Shown here one piece after another: positions 5,165-9,574 of a DNA stretch of 9,574 nucleotides (position 1 is its first letter; every line of letters begins with the position of its first letter). Both the position numbers and the translations under genes were made by a program. The DNA is taken from the NCBI GenBank assembly GCA_045535205.1, contig JAZSLF010000108.1:1-9574 (forward strand), written 5' to 3'. The notes beneath the pieces are model-generated. The model had not been told where the DNA came from, did not search any database, and saw only the letters and a list, made by a program, of their open reading frames with translations. The stretch is from RUG14199 sp045535205. Lineage in GTDB: Bacteria; Bacillota; Clostridia; Oscillospirales; CAG-272.

Positions 5165-6262
5165 ATGTCAGAAGCCGAAAAGTTTGTTATGACGGCAGCA
5201 GCCGCTTTTGATCTTACAGCAGAACCTGTGTCCTTTGAGCGTTGTAACGCAGGACACATCAACGATACATTTTTCGTACAGTGCAAGGATACGGACACAA
5301 AGTATATTCTTCAGAGAGTAAACACTAACATTTTTAAAAATCCCGAAGAGCTCATGGCAAATATTTACGGTGTTTGTGAGCACGTAAAGAAGAAGGTAAT
5401 TGCCGACGGCGGAGATCCCGACAGAGAAGTTCGTAAAATAATTCTTACGAAAAACGGTGACAAGTATTATATTGATGAGGAAGGCGGATATTGGAGAGCA
5501 TATCTGTTTATTGACGGAGTAGTATCTCTCAACGAAGCAGATAAAAATACCTTCTATAAGTCTGCCCTTGCTTTCGGTCATTTCTTCACACAGCTTGCAG
5601 ACTATCCCGCAGAAACGCTTCATGAAACTATTCCCAACTTCCACAACTCCGTGTCCCGTTATAATGACTTTAAAAAGGCTGTTGAGGATGATAAGCTGGG
5701 ACGTGCCGCAGAAGCTTCCGATCTTATAGAATTTGCACTTTCCAAGAAAGAGAAGTGCTCCTATATTCTCGACAGAATTGCATCCGGCGAGATCAAGCTT
5801 TGCGTAACGCATAATGATACCAAGCTCAACAACGTTCTTCTCGACGAGAAGACAGGTGACGGTGTATGCGTTATTGACCTTGATACAGTTATGCCCGGAA
5901 GTCTTCTTTACGACTTCGGTGATGCAATAAGATTCGGTGCGTCAAGTGCAAGGGAAGATGAAACAGATCTTGATAAAGTATATATGGACCTTGAGCTGTT
6001 TGAGATCTTTGTAAAAGGATTTCTTGAAGAGCTCAGACCCACTATGACTGAAGCAGAGGTATTGGGTCTTCCCATGGGTGCATATCTCATGACCTATGAG
6101 ACCGGCGTAAGATTTTTGGGCGACTACCTGAACGGTGACACGTACTTTAAGATCCACTATCCCACACACAATCTTGACAGAGCAAGAAATCAGCTGAAGC
6201 TTATTGCTGACATGGATGAAAAGCTTCCCGAAATGGAAGCTATCGTCAGAAAGTATCTTTAA
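5165..6262 (+). CDS. nahK: N-acetylhexosamine 1-kinase (NahK/LnpB-like), APH-fold sugar kinase
   Basis: A 365-residue kinase of the aminoglycoside-phosphotransferase fold that closely follows, as far as I recall that sequence, the bifidobacterial N-acetylhexosamine 1-kinase. Shared blocks are HIND (31-34), KYILQRVNTNIF (46-57), THNDTKLNNVLLD (215-227), CVIDLDTVMPGSLLYDFGD (235-253) and IRFGAS. D218 in the HND motif is the expected catalytic base and D238 in IDLD a magnesium ligand. NahK phosphorylates GlcNAc or GalNAc at C1, the first step in salvaging aminosugars from host or microbial glycans in the cytoplasm. Start ATG 5165-5167 is chosen because GGAGG (5154-5158) lies 6 bases upstream. 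An in-frame ATG at 5138 would add nine residues (MMVLIWRII) that engulf the SD. It is not an antibiotic-resistance APH. It stands first in a probable transcription unit, before an exopolysaccharide control module. Substrate specificity is inferred. Confidence 0.85.
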   Translation: MSEAEKFVMTAAAAFDLTAEPVSFERCNAGHINDTFFVQCKDTDTKYILQRVNTNIFKNPEELMANIYGVCEHVKKKVIADGGDPDREVRKIILTKNGDKYYIDEEGGYWRAYLFIDGVVSLNEADKNTFYKSALAFGHFFTQLADYPAETLHETIPNFHNSVSRYNDFKKAVEDDKLGRAAEASDLIEFALSKKEKCSYILDRIASGEIKLCVTHNDTKLNNVLLDEKTGDGVCVIDLDTVMPGSLLYDFGDAIRFGASSAREDETDLDKVYMDLELFEIFVKGFLEELRPTMTEAEVLGLPMGAYLMTYETGVRFLGDYLNGDTYFKIHYPTHNLDRARNQLKLIADMDEKLPEMEAIVRKYL

Positions 6263-6268
6263 TATCGA

Positions 6269-6305
6269 TATACGCACGTGTGCGTATAAATGTGTGCGTA
6301 TAAAT
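6269..6305 (+). repeat. Palindrome plus 14-bp tandem repeat upstream of the wzz-like gene
   Basis: TATACGCAC (6269-6277) and GTGCGTATA (6280-6288) form a perfect 9-bp inverted repeat with a 2-base centre. The unit GTGTGCGTATAAAT then occurs twice head to tail without mismatch (6278-6291 and 6292-6305), so its first copy overlaps the right half of the palindrome. The block fills nearly the whole 54-bp gap between the kinase stop and the wzz-like SD. It ends directly before AAGGAG (6306-6311). It could be a repressor site, a translational control element or a slippage hotspot. No U-tract follows, so it is not a terminator. Confidence 0.7.
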
Positions 6306-6316
6306 AAGGAGCAGGA

Positions 6317-7051
6317 ATGGATAACAGACGAGAGATAAATCCCGAACAGTTTTTTGGCATAGTCAGAAAACGTCTTGTTTGGATAATTGCCATTGGCATA
6401 CTTGCGGCAATACTTGTCGGTATATTGAGTGTGTTTCTCATAACGCCTAAATATTCATCGACGGCAAAACTTTACGTAAATGCCAAGCATGCGACACAGG
6501 AAAACAGTATTACACAGGCTGAGCTTACCGTTGCTAAGAGCTTGGTTGACACTTATATCGTAATAATCCAAAGTGATACTACGCTCGAACAGGTTGCACA
6601 GATGGCAGGAGTAAACTATACTCCCAAAGAGATCAGAAAGAATTTAAAGGCGACCTCCCTCAACGATACGGAAGCCTTTTCCGTAACGGTAACCGACCCG
6701 AATCCCGAGGTTGCACTTAATATAGCCAACGCAATAGTCGTAGTGGCACCTCAGGAGATCGTGCGTGTTATTGAAGCGGGAAGCGTTAAGATAATCGACA
6801 ATCCCAAATTGGCGACGGAAGCAAACGATACGGGTCTCAGCCGTAACGTTATAATCGGCTTTTTTGCCGGAGCACTTATTTCCTTCGTTGTATTTTTCCT
6901 TGCAGAGATCCTTGATGTTACCATTTATGACGAAGAGGATATTGAAGGACAGTTCACATACCCCATCATCGGAATAATTCCTTCAATCACTGCACTCGAC
7001 GGCTCTGACAAGAGCAAGAGTAAGGTGAAGAACAAGAAAGGAGATAAATAA
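6317..7051 (+). CDS. cpsC: Wzz/CpsC-like chain-length determinant and BY-kinase activator
   Basis: A 244-residue Wzz-domain protein with two membrane segments (about 21-43 and 177-198) enclosing an extracytoplasmic domain. The cytoplasmic C-terminus is highly basic (residues 231-244). In Firmicutes this CpsC/CapA/YwqC type sits in the membrane, controls length and export of surface polysaccharide, and activates the separate cytoplasmic BY-kinase. The N-terminal PKYSSTAKLYVN segment (44-55) and VTDPNPEVALNIANAI (125-140) match the family. The usual proline-rich stretch before TM2 is thin here. ATG 6317 has AAGGAG five bases upstream. The next gene, the kinase, starts 3 bases after the stop, so the pair is tightly coupled. 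The symbol is borrowed from the streptococcal naming. Which polysaccharide it serves is unknown because no synthesis genes are in view. Confidence 0.85.
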   Translation: MDNRREINPEQFFGIVRKRLVWIIAIGILAAILVGILSVFLITPKYSSTAKLYVNAKHATQENSITQAELTVAKSLVDTYIVIIQSDTTLEQVAQMAGVNYTPKEIRKNLKATSLNDTEAFSVTVTDPNPEVALNIANAIVVVAPQEIVRVIEAGSVKIIDNPKLATEANDTGLSRNVIIGFFAGALISFVVFFLAEILDVTIYDEEDIEGQFTYPIIGIIPSITALDGSDKSKSKVKNKKGDK

Positions 7052-7054
7052 ACT

Positions 7055-7831
7055 ATGCCTTCTGTAATAGTTGAAAAGAATTATACGGGAAAGCTTTTGA
7101 GTGACAGATCTCCTTTTGCGATGAACGAGGCTTTCAGAACGCTGAGAACAAATATGTTCTATACCTCCAAGGGCGATGCCTGCCCTGTGTACGGGATAAC
7201 CAGCAGCTTTGCCAATTCCGGTAAGAGTCTCATAATATCAAACCTTGCCATATCCTTTGCACAGCTCAATAAAAAGGTGCTTCTTATAGACTGCGACCTC
7301 AGAAACTCCGTTATACACAAGGTGTTCGGAATGGAGCGAGGCTTCGGTATAAGTGAGCTTCTTGCAGGCAGTGATAATGCTGTGGATAAATGTCTCAAAA
7401 GAACGGCATACGAGAACCTGCAGATAATAACCGCAGGCGGTATGCCTCCTAACCCCACAGAGCTTCTTGCATCTGAGAGAATGGGGAAATTCATTGAGTT
7501 TCTTAAAAATCATTTCGACGTAATATTTATAGACCTTCCTCCTATAGGACTTGTAACCGATGCGACGGTATTATCCGACGTGGTAACGGGATATGTGTTT
7601 GTGGTCCGTTCGGGAATGGATGATGACAGAAGCCTTCGCCATTCTGTTTCTCTTATGGAGCAGACCGATGCCAATATTATAGGGTTTATTCTCAATGACG
7701 TAAATCCCAAGGGCGGCGGCAAGTACGGAAAGTACGGCGGAAGGTACGGCAAGTACGGAAAATACGGTAAATATGCAAAGTACGGCAAGTACGGAAAATA
7801 CGGAAAGTACGGAAGATATGCCGAGTATTAA
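7055..7831 (+). CDS. cpsD: CpsD-like bacterial tyrosine kinase (BY-kinase) with 12-Tyr C-terminal tail
   Basis: A 258-residue P-loop tyrosine autokinase of the CpsD/CapB/YwqD type. EAFRTLR (25-31) fits the EX2RX2R oligomerisation motif. The Walker A is SSFANSGKS (50-58), Walker A' is VLLIDCDLR (75-83, with D79 and D81) and Walker B is VIFIDLPP (156-163). The tail (about 223-258) carries 12 tyrosines, ten of them exactly every third residue from Y231 to Y258, separated mainly by Lys and Gly. Family members phosphorylate each other's tail tyrosines in a ring held by the Wzz-like partner, and cycles of phosphorylation control polysaccharide export. Streptococcal CpsD tails have roughly four Y-G-X units, so this one is much expanded. 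The Walker A lacks the usual Pro but keeps GKS. An SD (AAAGGAG, 7037-7043) lies in the end of the previous gene. The phosphatase gene follows after 47 bp. Confidence 0.9.
   Translation: MPSVIVEKNYTGKLLSDRSPFAMNEAFRTLRTNMFYTSKGDACPVYGITSSFANSGKSLIISNLAISFAQLNKKVLLIDCDLRNSVIHKVFGMERGFGISELLAGSDNAVDKCLKRTAYENLQIITAGGMPPNPTELLASERMGKFIEFLKNHFDVIFIDLPPIGLVTDATVLSDVVTGYVFVVRSGMDDDRSLRHSVSLMEQTDANIIGFILNDVNPKGGGKYGKYGGRYGKYGKYGKYAKYGKYGKYGKYGRYAEY
7721..7828 (+). repeat. 9-bp tandem repeat region encoding the (K/R-Y-G)n tail
   Basis: About twelve units of roughly nine bases (AAGTACGGN with variants) encode the tyrosine tail of the kinase. Codons for Lys (AAG/AAA), Tyr (TAC/TAT) and Gly (GGC/GGA/GGT) vary between units, and one unit carries an extra Gly. 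This points to selection on the peptide rather than recent replication slippage alone. The region is still a likely site of length variation between strains and of short-read assembly collapse. Confidence 0.75.
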
Positions 7832-7878
7832 ATCGGCAGTGCTTTGGCGTCTGTTATCAACTGAAAGAGAGTAAGAAA

Positions 7879-8583
7879 GTGAAATGTAATGTAACCACAG
7901 ATTTTCACTCACACATATTGCCCGGAGCGGATCACGGATCTACGGGAATAGAGATGAGTCTGAAGCAGTTGCAGATAATTGCATCATACGGGATACAAAG
8001 AGTAGTTGCAACTCCCCATTTCTATCCGATGAGAGACAGCGTTGAACTTTTTCTTGAAAAACGTACAGATTGTGCGAGGCTTTTGAAACAACAGCTTACA
8101 AATCAGCACCCGCAGATAATGCTTGGTGCTGAGGTTTTGGTATGCGACGGTATCGAACGAATGGAAGGAATTGAAAAGCTGGCGGTATACGGTACAAAGT
8201 GTATACTTCTTGAAATGCCCACTACCAAGTGGAGCGATGTGACCTTTGAAACAGTTGAAGCCATATCGGAAATGGATCTGATTCCTGTAATGGCGCATGT
8301 TGACAGATACAAGCCCAAATACGTTGAACAGCTTTTGAAGCTCAATGTCAAGGCACAGCTCAATCCGGGTGCTTTTTCGGGCTTCGCTAACAAAAGATGC
8401 AGCCTGAAATGGCTCGAAGAAGGCAAAATCGTTGCACTCGGAAGCGACCTCCATGAGCTTGATGAAAAAAGCTACAAGGCATTCGCCTCTGCAACGAAAG
8501 CGGTGGGGAAGTATGCCTCCGTTATTGACAGTGCTATGCTTGAGCTTCTTGAAGGTGCAAAAATACTTTCGTTTAATAAATAA
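7879..8583 (+). CDS. cpsB: PHP-domain tyrosine-protein phosphatase (CpsB/YwqE-like)
   Basis: A 234-residue PHP-superfamily metallo-phosphatase matching CpsB/YwqE in length and motifs: DFHSHILPGADHG (8-20), ATPHFYP (44-50, H47), GAE (83-85), AHVDRY (139-144) and GSDLHE (188-193). These Asp/His/Glu residues bind the active-site metal cluster. The enzyme dephosphorylates the tyrosine tail of the neighbouring BY-kinase and so resets the export cycle; it acts in the cytoplasm. The GTG start (7879) is preceded by GAAAGAGAG, a modest SD. A good alternative start was not found, and the conserved DFHSH begins only eight residues in, so the start is well constrained. With the two genes before it, it forms the usual complete CpsC-CpsD-CpsB-like switch, here in the order Wzz, kinase, phosphatase. 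No defect is seen. Confidence 0.92.
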   Translation: MKCNVTTDFHSHILPGADHGSTGIEMSLKQLQIIASYGIQRVVATPHFYPMRDSVELFLEKRTDCARLLKQQLTNQHPQIMLGAEVLVCDGIERMEGIEKLAVYGTKCILLEMPTTKWSDVTFETVEAISEMDLIPVMAHVDRYKPKYVEQLLKLNVKAQLNPGAFSGFANKRCSLKWLEEGKIVALGSDLHELDEKSYKAFASATKAVGKYASVIDSAMLELLEGAKILSFNK

Positions 8584-8607
8584 AATAAAATTAAGTAGTT
8601 TTCATTT

Positions 8608-8613
8608 AAGGAG
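8608..8613 (+). promoter_or_regulatory. Ribosome binding site of the sialidase-like gene, with two ATGs
   Basis: AAGGAG lies 9 bases before ATG 8623 and 4 bases before an earlier ATG at 8618. The earlier ATG opens only ATG-GTA-TGA, and its stop overlaps the ATG of the real gene by two bases. The 8623 start gives the conserved protein and has the normal spacing. The two-codon minimal frame could modulate initiation, or be chance. Confidence 0.55.
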
Positions 8614-8622
8614 AATTATGGT

Positions 8623-9556
8623 ATGAAAGAAATCAAACCCCAGGTCGAACACGGCGTGGTTTATAAAACCAACGAGTCATTTTTGAAATATCACGGATGG
8701 CCCAGCGTTTGCAAGGACAGCAGAGGAACACTTTTTGCTGCAGCATCCGGCTTCCGTATGTCACACGTTGACCCCTGCGGTAAGAGCTGTATGTATGTAA
8801 GCTTTGATGAGGGTAAGTCATGGACTCCTCCCGTTGTAGTAAGCGATACTTATCTTGACGACCGTGACACAGGTATCTATGCATGGGGCGACGGTAATAT
8901 GATCATTTCATGGTTTAATGAACGTCCCGATACAGACTGGTCGGGTATTCAGACTTATGAATGGTTCGGTACCGGCGAAAAGATGATAACACTCGGCTTT
9001 GCCAACAGTATGCCTTACCTTCCCGAAGGAGAAGGTATTGCACGTTCCTATGTTAAGGTGTCTAAGGATTACGGTGTAACGTGGTCTGACAAAATAGTAG
9101 TTCCCGTAACGTCACCCCACGGTCCTGTTGCACTCAAGGACGGAACTATCGTTTACATGGGTAAATACATGAACCCCGACTACCTTGCTCCCAACCCTAT
9201 TTGTGTCTATACAAGCTGTGACGGCGGATATACGTGGGAATATACCGGTACGGTTCCTCCCGGAGACGATATTATCGTTGACAATATGCATGAACCCCAT
9301 ATGATAGAGCTTCCGAGCGGCAGACTTCTCGGTGCTATCCGTATTCACGAAAGAAAAACACAGCCCGATTTCACGGTTTATATTACATATTCAGATGATA
9401 AGGGTAAGACATGGTCAACTCCCAAGTGTCTTGAGGTTGACGGTGCTCCGCCTCACCTCATGGTGCATTCAAGCGGTGCTGTTATTTGCAGCTACAGCAG
9501 AAGACGCTGTAACGATCCCGGTAAGGAAAACCGTGGTCAGAGAGCTTGTGTAAGCT
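8623..9556 (+). CDS. Sialidase-superfamily (BNR/Asp-box) beta-propeller protein, 3' truncated by contig end
   Basis: At least 311 residues of a beta-propeller protein with four Asp boxes (S-x-D-x-G-x-x-W): S60-W67, S147-W154, S198-W205 and S257-W264. HGWPSVCKDSRGTL (24-37), SPHGPVALKDGTIVYMGK (164-181), MHEPHMIELPSGRLLGAIR (222-240) and PPHLMVHSSGAVICSYSRR (276-294) place it with the proteins usually annotated as exo-alpha-sialidase or BNR-repeat glycosidase. It has no signal peptide, so it is probably cytoplasmic, and sialic acid as substrate is unproven; I do not see the FRIP motif of classical sialidases. The apparent stop (TAA 9556-9558) is made by T9556 plus the first bases of adapter sequence. 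Before it, GQRACVS runs straight into what should be a fifth Asp box (S-Y-D-G-G). The gene is therefore incomplete, not naturally short. It follows the phosphatase gene by 39 bp, probably co-transcribed. Confidence 0.8.
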
Positions 9557-9574
9557 AAGTCGGAGGCCAAGCGG
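9557..9574 (+). other. Probable MGI/BGI sequencing adapter remnant (non-biological)
   Basis: The final 18 bases, AAGTCGGAGGCCAAGCGG, agree exactly with the first 18 bases of the DNBSEQ (BGI/MGI) forward library adapter as I remember it. The homology of the last gene breaks at precisely base 9556, where the adapter would start. These bases should be treated as contamination at the contig end. Confidence 0.9.

Noticed and set aside
5165..6262. Aminoglycoside resistance phosphotransferase
   Set aside because: The fold is shared, but the conserved blocks outside the catalytic loop follow N-acetylhexosamine 1-kinase, not resistance enzymes.
6278..6305. CRISPR-like or satellite array
   Set aside because: Only two 14-bp units without spacers.
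7510..7788. Minus-strand open frame with a Pro-Tyr-rich repeat (PYLPYFPYLP type)
   Set aside because: It is the antisense reading of the kinase's K-Y-G repeat; the repetitive codons keep the reverse frame open. No ribosome binding site and no family resemblance.
9553..9574. Premature stop making the sialidase-like gene a pseudogene
   Set aside because: The stop is composed partly of adapter bases, and similarity to the family holds up to base 9555.

Overview
This looks like a contig from an anaerobic gut-type Clostridia (Oscillospiraceae/Ruminococcus-like). The reasons are a type I dockerin tail at the left edge, AGGAGG-type ribosome binding sites with some TTG/GTG starts, moderate-to-low GC, and a set of families typical of gut Firmicutes: a DHHW/MBOAT pair, a three-gene CpsC/CpsD/CpsB-like module, a NahK-like sugar kinase and a sialidase-fold protein. 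The assignment rests on gene content only. The last 18 bases match, from memory, the start of the MGI/BGI (DNBSEQ) library adapter, so the window probably ends at a true contig end in untrimmed short-read data.

Layout. 1-163 (+): C-terminal end of a dockerin-bearing secreted protein, followed by a strong terminator. 164-446: non-coding, holding three separate hairpins at the meeting point of convergent genes. 447-4882 (-), in transcription order: ECF-type sigma factor, single-pass membrane protein in the anti-sigma position, acidic lipoprotein, MBOAT membrane O-acyltransferase, and a DHHW/AlgJ-like membrane-anchored SGNH-type protein. The last two form a classic polysaccharide O-acetylation pair. 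4883-5164: AT-rich divergent promoter region with one sigma-A-like promoter for each direction. 5165-9556 (+): NahK-like N-acetylhexosamine 1-kinase, Wzz/CpsC-like chain-length protein, CpsD-like BY-kinase with a 12-tyrosine tail, CpsB/YwqE-like PHP tyrosine phosphatase, and a sialidase-superfamily beta-propeller cut off by the contig end.

How the genes may work together (inference). The right half joins an aminosugar-salvage kinase and a sialidase-like glycan enzyme to a complete tyrosine-phosphorylation switch for exopolysaccharide export, but no glycosyltransferase, flippase or polymerase is present in the window. The left half could sense envelope conditions (sigma plus membrane partner) and modify surface polysaccharide by O-acylation. 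A link between the two halves is suggested only by proximity and by their shared cell-surface glycan theme.

The most robust unusual points are the adapter-created false stop in the last gene, the expanded (K-Y-G)n tail of the BY-kinase, the inverted plus tandem repeat just upstream of the wzz-like gene, and the SD-supported TTG starts of the sigma gene and its neighbour.
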